NCBI RefSeq assembly: GCF_002514725.1
Contig: NZ_NTLB01000006.1
Coordinates: 124,001-188,000 of the forward strand
From: Mangrovitalea sediminis
GTDB taxonomy: Bacteria; Pseudomonadota; Gammaproteobacteria; Pseudomonadales; Oleiphilaceae
DNA length: 64,000 nucleotides
Direction of reading: 5' to 3'
The notes beneath the pieces are model-generated. The model did not search any database. It worked only from the letters and a program-made list of their open reading frames with translations, and was not told the DNA's origin. Shown here piece by piece: positions 28,256 through 36,635 of this stretch (its first letter is position 1; each line of letters begins with the position of its first letter). Position numbers and translations under genes: made by a program.

Positions 28256-28261
28256 TAAGGC

Positions 28262-28732
28262 CTAATCGGTGACCATCGTGGCAGGCATCCGCACGGCCAC
28301 GACCCGGCCAGTGGCGCAGACCACCCCGTTGGCGGAAACCGTCGTGTTGACGACGACCTTACGGTCGGTCACCTCCTCGATGGTCCCACGTACTTCCAAT
28401 GGCACGCCCAGCGGGGTGGGTTTCAGGTAATCCACATGAAGCGAGCCGGTCACGAACCGCAGAGGGGGTTCTGTGCCCATTTCCCGACCTTCCCGGCGGT
28501 AGGCCGCTGCCGCAGCACTGCCGGTGCTGTGGCAATCGACGATGGATGCAATCAAGCCACCATAGACATAACCGGGGATCGCAATATGAAACTCGGCAGG
28601 CGTCACCGTGGCAACGGTTTCATCTCCATCCCAGTAGCTTTTCAACTGTAAACCGTGCTGATTGAGGCGTCCGCAGCCATAACAATGGCTGAGTTGGTCC
28701 GGGTAACAATCCTGGAAGGCTTTGTTGGTCAT
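28262..28732 (-). CDS. PaaI-type hotdog-fold thioesterase
   Basis: About 156 residues from the ATG at 28732; an ATG nine codons upstream lacks a ribosome site, while a GGAG lies 11 bases before 28732. The block HCYGCGRLNQHGLQLKSYW at the N-terminus and YVYGGLIASIVDCHSTGSAA in the hotdog helix are typical of the PaaI/THEM4-like group that hydrolyses acyl-CoA. Asp/His in VDCHS sit where the catalytic acid is expected. It converges with the preceding plus-strand gene (6-base gap). Confidence 0.85.
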   Translation of the reverse strand: MTNKAFQDCYPDQLSHCYGCGRLNQHGLQLKSYWDGDETVATVTPAEFHIAIPGYVYGGLIASIVDCHSTGSAAAAAYRREGREMGTEPPLRFVTGSLHVDYLKPTPLGVPLEVRGTIEEVTDRKVVVNTTVSANGVVCATGRVVAVRMPATMVTD

Positions 28733-28768
28733 AGAGGTTGGAACTCCATTTGGGGTCATCGTCAGCCA

Positions 28769-28807
28769 GACGATTCACTGCAGGGGCAAAAGCCCCTACA
28801 AATCGTC
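28769..28807. repeat. Extragenic palindrome (REP-like) with nested stems
   Basis: GACGATT (28769-28775) pairs with AATCGTC (28801-28807), and inside them GGGGC/GCCCC pairs around AAAA. No T run follows on either strand. It lies just after the FHA gene stop and could serve as its terminator. The GGGGCAAAAGCCCC core resembles repetitive extragenic palindromes, but only one copy is seen here. Confidence 0.45.
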
Positions 28808-28826
28808 CGGAAAAAACGCTAGCCCC

Positions 28827-29180
28827 CTATTCTTCCAGAATGTAGGCAGTCGTCTCCAGCGGAGTTTCATCTTCATCGATAAATTTAAAGGTATTCCAGC
28901 CGACACGAATCACGTCCTCGTTATTCAATCGCTGACGACCGGTCACCCGGGTATCGTTGACAAAGGTACCGTTGGTGCTGGCCGCATCCACAATGTAATA
29001 GTCCTTTACGCCATCCAAATACTGGTTCTCTTCGATATCGATGCGGGCATGGTTTCCGCTGACAGCAATTTCATCGATACGGATATCATTCTCGGGATGG
29101 CGGCCAATGGTGATCGATGCCCCCTCCAACTCGAACGTTTTGACGACAACACCATCCATCAACTGCGCCAATACTGCCAT
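28827..29180 (-). CDS. FHA-domain protein
   Basis: 117 residues, essentially one forkhead-associated domain. The phosphothreonine-binding residues are present: GRHPENDIRID, SGNHARI and STNGTFVND. AGAGG precedes the start. It begins 6 bases after the phosphatase stop and is the third gene of a kinase-phosphatase-FHA operon. It is the likely reader of phospho-Thr made by the kinase. Confidence 0.93.
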   Translation of the reverse strand: MAVLAQLMDGVVVKTFELEGASITIGRHPENDIRIDEIAVSGNHARIDIEENQYLDGVKDYYIVDAASTNGTFVNDTRVTGRQRLNNEDVIRVGWNTFKFIDEDETPLETTAYILEE

Positions 29181-29186
29181 AACCGC

Positions 29187-29987
29187 CTACCTCTCCGAAT
29201 TTTCCGATGGCTGATGAGGCTGACCTTGCGCCTCTGGTGAATCGAAACCCAGTAAAATTACAGACACATTATCGTTTGCCTCCTGTGCGAGGCTGGCCGC
29301 AATCAGATTCCTTGCCTGAGTTGCCAGGGAAGCCTTACCCCCCGTCACCCCGTGCCACTCCGTCGGCGACAAGGCGCCGGGAAGACCGTCCGAGCAAAGC
29401 AACAGGCGGTCACCCGCCATCACCGGGAGTCGCCGCAGCGTCGGCGTCACCGCCGACTCGGCGCCCACCGCCTTGGTCAGGATATTCCGGAATGGAACCT
29501 GCGATACGTCCTCCGACCGGATAGAACCATCGTCGAGCATTTTCTGCACAACCGTATCGTCCCGCGTGAGCTGTTCCACCCGTCCTCCCGACAGCCGATA
29601 ACAACGGGAATCACCGACGTGCGCGATGTAGGCCTCCTCTCCCTGAATCCAGGCGAGGACCAGCGTGGTCCCCATCCGCGACCGATCTCCATCAAGCCGG
29701 CGGGCATCGCGGATACGACGGTTAGCATGCGCTATCGCGTCACTCAGCGTTGCCTCGATGACCGCTGGCGAATGATCGTTAGCGCCCTTCAACTGCCCCA
29801 ACACGGCCATACAGGCTTCCACTGCCAGGTGGCTTGCGACCTCACCACCTTCATATCCTCCCATCCCATCAGCCAGCACAGCCAAGGCCGAGCCTTTGTC
29901 GTCAGCAACCCACCAGTCAATGGCATCCTCGTTATAGCGGCGTCGATTCCCAGCATCCGTCGCGCCAGCAGCCTGGACCTTCAGCAT
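29187..29987 (-). CDS. PP2C-family Ser/Thr protein phosphatase
   Basis: 266 residues with the metal-binding motifs of bacterial PPM/Stp phosphatases: NRRRYNEDA, LADGMGGYEGGEVAS, MGTTLVLA, HVGDSRCYRL, LTRDDTVV, LCSDGLPGAL and EANDNVSVILL. It reverses the action of the membrane kinase encoded just upstream; the start overlaps the kinase 3' end by 7 bases. AGGGAGG precedes the ATG. It has no membrane segment, so it is cytoplasmic. Confidence 0.94.
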   Translation of the reverse strand: MLKVQAAGATDAGNRRRYNEDAIDWWVADDKGSALAVLADGMGGYEGGEVASHLAVEACMAVLGQLKGANDHSPAVIEATLSDAIAHANRRIRDARRLDGDRSRMGTTLVLAWIQGEEAYIAHVGDSRCYRLSGGRVEQLTRDDTVVQKMLDDGSIRSEDVSQVPFRNILTKAVGAESAVTPTLRRLPVMAGDRLLLCSDGLPGALSPTEWHGVTGGKASLATQARNLIAASLAQEANDNVSVILLGFDSPEAQGQPHQPSENSER

Positions 29988-31621
29988 GAGACCTCCCTGC
30001 CGAATTCACGGCTAAGTGCCTTACGCACCGCGTCCGCCATTTCCTCCGCCGACGCAAATCGCTTGGCGGGGTCCTTTTGAATCGCCTTATTGATAATGCG
30101 CACGGCGCTGGCTGGGAGATCCGGGCGGAATTCACGAACACTTCTTGGTCGCTTGTTCAGGATCTGATAAGTGAGATTTGCCAGCGTATCCGCGTGATAG
30201 GGTGTTTCAGCCGTCAGCAGTTTGAAAAACGTCACCCCCAGGCTGTAGAGGTCGGAGGCGCCGCTGACTTTCTGGCCTTTGAGCTGTTCCGGTGACATGT
30301 AAAGCGGACTGCCGAGGACACTCCCGGTCTTGGTACGAGAGTCGTCCGACAACTTGGCAATGCCGAAATCAGTGACCTTTAACGCGCCGGTTTGGGGGTC
30401 GTAGATGATATTGGCCGGTTTGATGTCCCGGTGAATGACCTTCTGTTCGTGCGCATAAGCCAACGCATCGGCAATACGCGCCACAATGTCGTAGACGGTC
30501 GCAACCGGCAGAAGGGATTTTGTCTTGGCGAATGCACTTAGCGGCCGCCCCTCAGCAAAATCCATGGCAATGAACGCCAGGTCCCGCTCTTCGCCAACAT
30601 CGTAGACCGTAATAATATTGGCATGACTCAGGCGCCCCGCCGCCTCCGCCTCGCGGAAGAAGCGGGACTTGAGATCCTTCAACTGGCCGGGGTCAAACTG
30701 GTCGTAATTGAGGGTCTTGATGGCCACCGAGCGCGCGATATGGGGGTCCCGCCCGAGATAGACCACGCCCATAGCCCCGCGACCAAGCTCCCGCTGGATT
30801 TCGTAGCGGCCAAGCGTCGGTTTGCTGACGGCGGTTTCCGACAGGACCAGGGTTCTGGTCCCATCCAGGGCCCCGCCCCCACTTCCGGCGTCTACCTGTT
30901 GAAGCGCCTCCAGGCGTTCAGCGACATCCTTGTACTGTTTGCGCACGGCAACGATTTCCCGGTAAACCCGAATGGCACTCTCATAATCCCTGCGTTTTTC
31001 CTGACGAATGGCAACATCGTATTTAAGGGCCAGTGCATCTGCTGTCGGCGCGCAAGCGTCGACCGCTGCCAGCGTTTCTTCCAATTGCCCCTGCTGGAGC
31101 AACACCTTTCCCAGCCTGACCCGAGTGTCCTGCAGAGATACCCGAAGTTCGTCGATTTGCCGATGCGGATGCAGCCAGAACAACATGACGATCAGCCCAG
31201 CGGCCAGAAACGTCGTCACCTCCCCAAGCGGCACCCAATGACGCCCGTAAAGCTGCAAAGCCACTTGAGCCAACACCATACCCACGGCAAACAGAAGGCT
31301 TAGCAATAGGCCGGTTCCAGTCCGTAGACGCGGCAGTATCCCCACCAACAACAGTGTGACCGCAATCAGCAGACCGCGTTCAACGGGCGCGGCCCAGATT
31401 GGATTGTCCATCCCGGCGTGCGCAAGCAGGGATGGCAACGCGCTTTCAGATGGCAGGGGAAGCAGCGGACGGAGATGGGCCGACGCAGGGTGTAACAGGC
31501 TTTGCGCCAGCACGAACAGCAGCCGGTCCAGCGACGAAAGCCAGGAAAAGTCCTCGCCAAAGACAAGAACCAGCACCGCTAGTCCGACGACCAGCGTTCT
31601 CAAACTGAACAGGCGCGACAT
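29981..31621 (-). CDS. Membrane-bound Ser/Thr protein kinase with CHASE2-like N-terminus
   Basis: About 546 residues from the ATG at 31621; an in-frame GTG at 31684 would add 21 residues. One N-terminal helix, a short periplasmic part and three further helices (about 85-160) resemble a shrunken CHASE2 module. A helical TPR-like linker (170-245) follows. The kinase domain has GRGAMGVVYLGRD near 277, the Lys in VAIKTLNYDQF, HRDIKPANI near 397, DFGIAK near 417 and SPLYMSPEQL in the activation segment, so it should be active. It heads the operon with the PP2C phosphatase and FHA protein. No type VI secretion gene is adjacent. Confidence 0.92.
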   Translation of the reverse strand: MSRLFSLRTLVVGLAVLVLVFGEDFSWLSSLDRLLFVLAQSLLHPASAHLRPLLPLPSESALPSLLAHAGMDNPIWAAPVERGLLIAVTLLLVGILPRLRTGTGLLLSLLFAVGMVLAQVALQLYGRHWVPLGEVTTFLAAGLIVMLFWLHPHRQIDELRVSLQDTRVRLGKVLLQQGQLEETLAAVDACAPTADALALKYDVAIRQEKRRDYESAIRVYREIVAVRKQYKDVAERLEALQQVDAGSGGGALDGTRTLVLSETAVSKPTLGRYEIQRELGRGAMGVVYLGRDPHIARSVAIKTLNYDQFDPGQLKDLKSRFFREAEAAGRLSHANIITVYDVGEERDLAFIAMDFAEGRPLSAFAKTKSLLPVATVYDIVARIADALAYAHEQKVIHRDIKPANIIYDPQTGALKVTDFGIAKLSDDSRTKTGSVLGSPLYMSPEQLKGQKVSGASDLYSLGVTFFKLLTAETPYHADTLANLTYQILNKRPRSVREFRPDLPASAVRIINKAIQKDPAKRFASAEEMADAVRKALSREFGREVSC

Positions 31622-31808
31622 GAGCGTTTCGATGTCGAATACTCCTAAAAATTCGACAACAGCATTTAACCGGGCTGCCGCCACAAAGGCACCCGTAAGA
31701 CGTTAATCCCTTAGGATAGTCTAGAAACGCAAAACGCCCTGTAACAGTTCGAAACCATGTCGTTGTGTAAGTAGTTGTTGTAATGAGAACCCGTTGGCGA
31801 ATCGGACC

Positions 31809-32237
31809 TCAATCGGTCCGCCGCCAAAATCGCTGCATCTCCAGATACATGAAGGAGGCGCTCCAGGTGATCAACACCAAACCCGTGAGAGACTCCAGTC
31901 CGGCGAGAAAACGGATATGGCCGAACGGCTCGACATCGCCAAGGCCAAGTGATGTATAGGTTGTAAAGGAAAAGTAGCTGCAGTCCAGCAAGCTGTTATT
32001 GAAGTTCCCCGAGAGCGTACCCAGGTGGACATAGTGAATCAGCGCGAAATAGCCTGCGGCGAACAGCCAGACCTCTGCCACATGGGCAAACAGACAGCCA
32101 AAAACGCCAAGCAGGACGCGCACTCGATGCTGGACCGGAAAACGCGGCAAGAGGACCGTCAGCCACTTGAGTACTTCATAGTGGATCATGACCGCCGTGG
32201 CCACCAGGACACTGTTGATGACAATAATCTCAATCAT
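31809..32237 (-). CDS. Small potassium-channel-like membrane protein
   Basis: 142 residues with three hydrophobic segments: an N-terminal helix, FAHVAEVWLFAAGYFALIHY and a C-terminal helix. The pore loop reads YFSFTTYTSLGLGD, aligning with TTxTTVGYGD of K+ channels; the filter is GLGD instead of GYGD. This matches the ion-channel (two-TM-type) superfamily. It has no RCK or nucleotide-binding domain. It is a single minus-strand gene between the kinase and the methyltransferase gene. Confidence 0.85.
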   Translation of the reverse strand: MIEIIVINSVLVATAVMIHYEVLKWLTVLLPRFPVQHRVRVLLGVFGCLFAHVAEVWLFAAGYFALIHYVHLGTLSGNFNNSLLDCSYFSFTTYTSLGLGDVEPFGHIRFLAGLESLTGLVLITWSASFMYLEMQRFWRRTD

Positions 32238-32290
32238 AATCGGATCGCTTAAGCTGCCAACGCAACGTCATAGGGCTTCGGTTCGGGAGA

Positions 32291-33523
32291 TTAACGGCGA
32301 CCGGAGCCAAGGCGAGCGTTGATCATCAAATTGCGCGGGGTCAGCAGTCGATCGCAAAAGGTCCCCAGCTCCACCTGATAGCCCGCTTCCTGAAGATAGC
32401 AGACCCGATCCAACACCACCCACAGCTCAATGAACCGGCGAAACAGGTGCGCAACAAGCTCCTGGCGCCGCAGCGCCTGCAAACGTTGCCATCCCCGGGC
32501 TTCATAGCCCGACAGGTCGAGCTGCTGCGACAGACCCAACCCCTTGCACTGCGCCGCCCAATGGCAAAAGGTGTCGAATGCGCCGGATAGCAGCACCTTC
32601 GGGAGCGAAGGCAGCGGCAGGTACTCGTCCTGTTCCCGCAGCTCCCGCTGCAACGCGTCGAATCCCAGACGCCAGGCCACCTCGATATCCCGAAGACGAC
32701 GGACACGCCGTCCAGCCGTCACCGTCTCCTGCACGCACAGACGCAGTTCGCGCCGGGTCAGCCCTAAATCCCGCTCCCGGCCAACGATGGAATACGGACG
32801 ATAAAGGTCCCCGGAGCGACGGTGATAACAACAGGGAGACAGGCTCAGTGACGGAGTGCCTTGGCTGCACGCCAAGACCAACAGGCGTTCGTGCAACTCG
32901 CCACAGGCATGCAGAGCCACAACCTGCCCGCTGCGGGCGATCCAGTCAGCGGCTTCGGGCGCCAAAACATCCTGAAACGCCAAATGGCATGCCATGCGGT
33001 GCTGGACGGACAGTTGATTCCCCGCCTCGCACAAAGCCTTATCCCACTCCAGGCCGACAACCTTTTGGTCCCGGATAGCCGCCAGCCAGCGACCAAGATG
33101 GCCCTTGCCCGCACACCACTCGAGAAGCGGCGCTTTATGGATATCCTGCGGTGTGCTCGGTACCCGCGCCGCGAAGCTCCGTATCTGCTGCCACTTCCGA
33201 CCCGGCACGCCAGTACTCAAACGATCGTGATGCGAAGTATCGGTCTGCCCTTGGGCGCTATCAAGACGAGGCACCGAGATCCACGCCAAGGCGCTATCCA
33301 AGCCGTCTATCCAGGGAGAAAGCTGTGTCGCCAGCAGCTCAGGATCGGCTTCCAGCGACGCCACGTCAGCATCCGTAAGCGACTGCAGATAGTGCCATAG
33401 GGCTGGCTGAGTCCGCTGCCAGTCGAGCTCCGGATCGACAAAGGCGGATGGCTGCCAGAATGCCCGGTGCTCGGCGAGAAAGCCGCCCAATCGACATAAG
33501 CGGTGCGCATGATCCATCGGCAT
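32291..33523 (-). CDS. SAM-dependent methyltransferase (Methyltransf_32-like)
   Basis: 410 residues. A helical N-terminal part precedes a Rossmann methyltransferase core with motif I LLEWCAGKGHLGRWLAA (near 134-150) and acidic motif VVGLEWDKALCEA. The block VVALHACGELHERLL followed by LSLSPCCYHRR is the signature of the METTL25/GSTCD-like methyltransferase group. The substrate is unknown; related proteins are thought to act on RNA. The start could also be two codons downstream. It is followed by nothing on its strand within 50 bases and is likely monocistronic with the SDR upstream (19-base gap). Confidence 0.8.
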   Translation of the reverse strand: MPMDHAHRLCRLGGFLAEHRAFWQPSAFVDPELDWQRTQPALWHYLQSLTDADVASLEADPELLATQLSPWIDGLDSALAWISVPRLDSAQGQTDTSHHDRLSTGVPGRKWQQIRSFAARVPSTPQDIHKAPLLEWCAGKGHLGRWLAAIRDQKVVGLEWDKALCEAGNQLSVQHRMACHLAFQDVLAPEAADWIARSGQVVALHACGELHERLLVLACSQGTPSLSLSPCCYHRRSGDLYRPYSIVGRERDLGLTRRELRLCVQETVTAGRRVRRLRDIEVAWRLGFDALQRELREQDEYLPLPSLPKVLLSGAFDTFCHWAAQCKGLGLSQQLDLSGYEARGWQRLQALRRQELVAHLFRRFIELWVVLDRVCYLQEAGYQVELGTFCDRLLTPRNLMINARLGSGRR

Positions 33524-33542
33524 TGATCTTCGTAGAATCGCC

Positions 33543-34355
33543 TCAGGACTGGTCGCGGAAACGAGCCTTGGCTCGTCGCCCCTTTGCTTCCAGCATGGGC
33601 TTCAGAAACTGGCGAACACCCGGCGCCAGGTAGGCAACATTGGCCAATATGCCGGAAAACACCGGCAGGGCCTGTTCGCGCCGCCCGTCTCTGGCACAGT
33701 CCAGAACCAAACGGGCAACCTCCTCGGCAGAACTCATCGGCTGGGAAAAGACCAGATCGGGCACTTCATCGATGTCGGAAAGAATAAAACCCGTGGAGAT
33801 CGGCCCCGGCGACACGACAGATACGCTGACGGACGTCCCCCGCAACTCTTCTGCCAGCGCGAAGCTAAAGGCCCGCAAGCCAAACTTCGTTGCCGAGTAG
33901 GTCGCTTCGTCATCCAGTGGTACACGGCCCGCGAGGGATGCGACATTGACGACGGCCCCCTTAGGCGCCTTTTTCAAATGCGGCAGAGCCAGCTTGATCA
34001 ATCTCAGAGGAGCGACCAGGTTGACGTTAAGGACCTGCTCCATGGCATCCAGACTGACCTGCTCCACGGGGCCCCGGCTATTGAACCCCGCGTTGTTGAC
34101 CAGAATATCGATCCCGCCGCAGACCTCCAGCGTGGTGTCGATCAGGCGCTCACAGTCCTCGCGACGACTGAGATCGACGGCAACCGCCAGCGCACCATTG
34201 CCGAGTTCATCGGCCATACGCTCCAACGTATCGCCGGACCGGGCGGCCAGCACGACACGGGCTCCCTCCGCCGCAAACAACCGCGCGCAGGCTTCGCCCA
34301 CGCCCGAGGACGCTCCGGTAACGATCACAGTCCGCTTTTCAAATCTCATCTTCAC
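33543..34355 (-). CDS. Short-chain dehydrogenase/reductase
   Basis: 270 residues from a GTG at 34355 with AGAGG eight bases upstream; the ATG two codons later is equally possible. The cofactor motif TGASSGVG, structural motif NNAG, catalytic Ser in VVNVASLAGRV and YSATK complete the classical SDR set. The preference for NAD or NADP and the substrate cannot be read. The C-terminus is basic (KGRRAKARFRDQS). It lies 19 bases upstream of the methyltransferase gene on the same strand. Confidence 0.92.
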   Translation of the reverse strand: MKMRFEKRTVIVTGASSGVGEACARLFAAEGARVVLAARSGDTLERMADELGNGALAVAVDLSRREDCERLIDTTLEVCGGIDILVNNAGFNSRGPVEQVSLDAMEQVLNVNLVAPLRLIKLALPHLKKAPKGAVVNVASLAGRVPLDDEATYSATKFGLRAFSFALAEELRGTSVSVSVVSPGPISTGFILSDIDEVPDLVFSQPMSSAEEVARLVLDCARDGRREQALPVFSGILANVAYLAPGVRQFLKPMLEAKGRRAKARFRDQS

Positions 34356-34524
34356 CGGGGCATCCTCTGTAGGAAAGCAGTAGATGCTAGGCTACGCGGC
34401 CGAGTAAGACAACGGGCCGATCAGGACAACGATCCCACAGACGATTCCCACCGTCCCTCTGTTCAGTTGTTGCAATACCTGAAAGAATGGCCCGACCCTG
34501 TGATTGGATTCCTTGGAGTACACC

Positions 34525-35097
34525 ATGAAACTACTGGGTTCAACGACCTCTCCCTACGTTCGCCGCACCCGCCTGCTGTTGGCCGGTCGGCCCTATGAAT
34601 TCGTCGACCTAGCCATCTATGCCGAAGATCGCGATGTGCTGCGCAGCCACAATCCGGCGTTACGCATTCCGGTGCTGCAGGATGGCGATCTGACATTGTT
34701 CGATTCGCGGGTAATCTCCCGCTATCTGGGCCAGAAGTTCCAACAGCCCGCATTGAGCTGGGACGAAGAAAACCTGTTAACGGTGATCGATGCTGCCAAC
34801 GACGCCTATGTCGTCCTGTTCCAGGCACAACGGTCCGGGATAGACACGCAGCAGGACAGCATGCTGTTCAACCTTCAACGGGAGCGGGTGGAAAAGAGCC
34901 TGAAGGAATTGGCGGACAAGGTGAAAGCCGGTGCCTTTGATCACTGGAACTACCCATCGATCTGTCTGTATAGCCTGATTGACTGGCTGGACTTCCGGGA
35001 GCTGAACGACTTCAAGGGCCTGGAAGCGTTAACGGAGTTCCGCGACCGCAACCGTCAGCAACCGGGTATCGCAGAAACCGACCCTCGTAACACGTAG
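34525..35097 (+). CDS. Glutathione S-transferase-like protein
   Basis: 190 residues from the ATG at 34525, which has GGAG six bases upstream. The thioredoxin-like N-terminal domain starts MKLLGSTTSPYVRRTRLLL, with LRIPVLQDGDLTLFDSRVIS holding the conserved cis-Pro and Asp-Ser of glutathione binding. The C-terminal helical domain covers residues 85-180. The usual catalytic Ser/Cys may be S7 or S10. It is a single gene; its substrate is unknown. Confidence 0.9.
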   Translation: MKLLGSTTSPYVRRTRLLLAGRPYEFVDLAIYAEDRDVLRSHNPALRIPVLQDGDLTLFDSRVISRYLGQKFQQPALSWDEENLLTVIDAANDAYVVLFQAQRSGIDTQQDSMLFNLQRERVEKSLKELADKVKAGAFDHWNYPSICLYSLIDWLDFRELNDFKGLEALTEFRDRNRQQPGIAETDPRNT

Positions 35098-35104
35098 AGA
35101 TCGA

Positions 35105-35141
35105 CGACGATGGTCAGTGCATCGGCACCGGACCATCGTCG
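35105..35141. terminator. Long hairpin between convergent GST and thioesterase genes
   Basis: CGACGATGGTC (35105-35115) pairs with GACCATCGTCG (35131-35141), with an inner GTGC/GCAC pairing. It begins 8 bases after the GST stop and ends 16 bases before the converging stop. There is no T run, so it may act only as an RNA end-stabiliser or weak bidirectional terminator. Confidence 0.5.
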
Positions 35142-35156
35142 CTCAACGGGCGTATA

Positions 35157-35612
35157 TCAGCTCCCTGGGCGATTGATGATCGCCATTGTCAGGCGGGAAA
35201 TACACACCAGGCGCCCCTGCTCATCCTCGATGCGGATTTCCCACACCTGGGTGCTGCTGCCCAGATGCTGGGGCCGCGCCGTTCCATAGACCCAACCCTC
35301 GCGCACCGAACGAATGTGGTTGGCGTTGATGTCCAGGCCCACACCCGCCTTGCCGGGCTCTCTCAGGCACAGGTTGGCACCGATGCTGCCCAGGGTTTCC
35401 GCCAATACCACTGAGGCACCGCCATGCAGAATGCCTGCTGGCTGGATAGTCCGCTTGTCCACCGGCATCCTTGCGCGCAGGAAATCGTCGCCGACTTCCA
35501 GGAATTCAATACCGACATAACTGACCAGGGTGTCACGGCCACTGGCCTCCAACGCCTCGAGTGTCGGCGTCGTGGTCCAGATAGGCTTTTTCAAAGGAGG
35601 CTGGGCGTTCAT
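35157..35612 (-). CDS. Hotdog-fold acyl-CoA thioesterase (MenI/YdiI-like)
   Basis: 151 residues, one hotdog domain with a PAGILHGGASVVLAETLGSI block; the Glu in LAETLGS is the catalytic acid of the EntH/MenI/YdiI group. GLDINANHIRSVREGWVYG is the second conserved strand region. The start overlaps the 3' end of the SDR gene upstream by four bases (ATGA). A 1,4-dihydroxy-2-naphthoyl-CoA substrate is possible, but the context (SDRs) favours general acyl-CoA hydrolysis. Confidence 0.9.
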   Translation of the reverse strand: MNAQPPLKKPIWTTTPTLEALEASGRDTLVSYVGIEFLEVGDDFLRARMPVDKRTIQPAGILHGGASVVLAETLGSIGANLCLREPGKAGVGLDINANHIRSVREGWVYGTARPQHLGSSTQVWEIRIEDEQGRLVCISRLTMAIINRPGS

Positions 35613-36517
35613 GCATGACCTTTCAGTTTCGACTGGAGAAGCTCTCTCACCTGAGGCGCCGCGGCATAAGGATCGCTGGGATTGCGCCCTTCGAGCACAT
35701 CTTCCATGCGGGTCCTGACATTATCGAGCGCCTGGGGGTGGGAGTAGATATAAAAACGGTTTTGGCGGATAGCGTCAAACGTCATCTCCGCGACCGCCTC
35801 GGCGGACACCTTACCCGATGAAACCGCTTTCTGCGACATCATCTGGGCCACTTGCTGACTGGCCGTCGGCCGGCTTGCGTTGCGTAATTCGTCCGGCCGA
35901 TTCCGGTGCGATTCGCTGATACCTGTCGGTACGAAATAGGGACACAGGACCGACGCCCCGATAGGCGCATCGACCAGGTCGAGATCCTGGTAGAGCGTCT
36001 CCGACAATGACACGACAGCATGTTTGGAGACGTTATAGACGCCCATCGTCGGGGCATTCAAGAGGCCTGCCATCGACGCTGTATTGACGATATGCCCCTC
36101 GTAGTCGCTGTCCTGCGCGGCAAGCTTCAGCATCAACGGCGTGAAGGTTCGGACGCCGTGGATCACTCCCCACAGGTTGACGCCGAGCACCCACTCCCAG
36201 TCAGCGACGCTGTTCTCCCAAACCAGTCCGCCAGAACCGACACCGGCATTATTGAATACCAGATGCACCGCCCCGAAACGGGCCATCGCCGCATCTGCCA
36301 GCGCCTGTACCTGCTCAGCCTTGCGAACGTCACAAAGGCAGGTCTCGACTTCCGCACCCGACGACACTAATTCCGCCCGTATGGCATCCAGTCCATCCTG
36401 CTGGACATCCGCCAACACCAGCTTCATTCCCTCCCGCGCTCCCAGCCGCGCAAACTCGCGACCGAAACCACTGGCGGCACCGGTGATCACCGCAACGCGC
36501 TGCTCCAGGTTCTGCAT
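35609..36517 (-). CDS. Short-chain dehydrogenase/reductase
   Basis: 302 residues. TGAASGFG cofactor motif, NNAGVGSGG, HIVNTASMAGL with the catalytic Ser, and YNVSKHAVV with Tyr/Lys are all present. The ~50-residue C-terminal extension (IYSHPQALDNVRTRMEDVLE) is typical of a subgroup often found near lipid-metabolism genes. It is coupled to the thioesterase by a four-base overlap, so both may act on fatty-acyl or related CoA intermediates. Confidence 0.92.
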   Translation of the reverse strand: MQNLEQRVAVITGAASGFGREFARLGAREGMKLVLADVQQDGLDAIRAELVSSGAEVETCLCDVRKAEQVQALADAAMARFGAVHLVFNNAGVGSGGLVWENSVADWEWVLGVNLWGVIHGVRTFTPLMLKLAAQDSDYEGHIVNTASMAGLLNAPTMGVYNVSKHAVVSLSETLYQDLDLVDAPIGASVLCPYFVPTGISESHRNRPDELRNASRPTASQQVAQMMSQKAVSSGKVSAEAVAEMTFDAIRQNRFYIYSHPQALDNVRTRMEDVLEGRNPSDPYAAAPQVRELLQSKLKGHA

Positions 36518-36635
36518 ACATCCCCCTATTTACATGCCGAATGGACGGACCAAGGCGCCCACCTCAGGGGGGAAATCTCGCATGAGAGCCGCCCAATCGC
36601 AAGTTCAATGGAATATTATTTTGCATGGCGAAACA

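Noticed and set aside
28827-31621. Type VI secretion regulatory locus
   Set aside because: Only kinase, phosphatase and FHA genes are present; no Tss structural gene occurs in the window.
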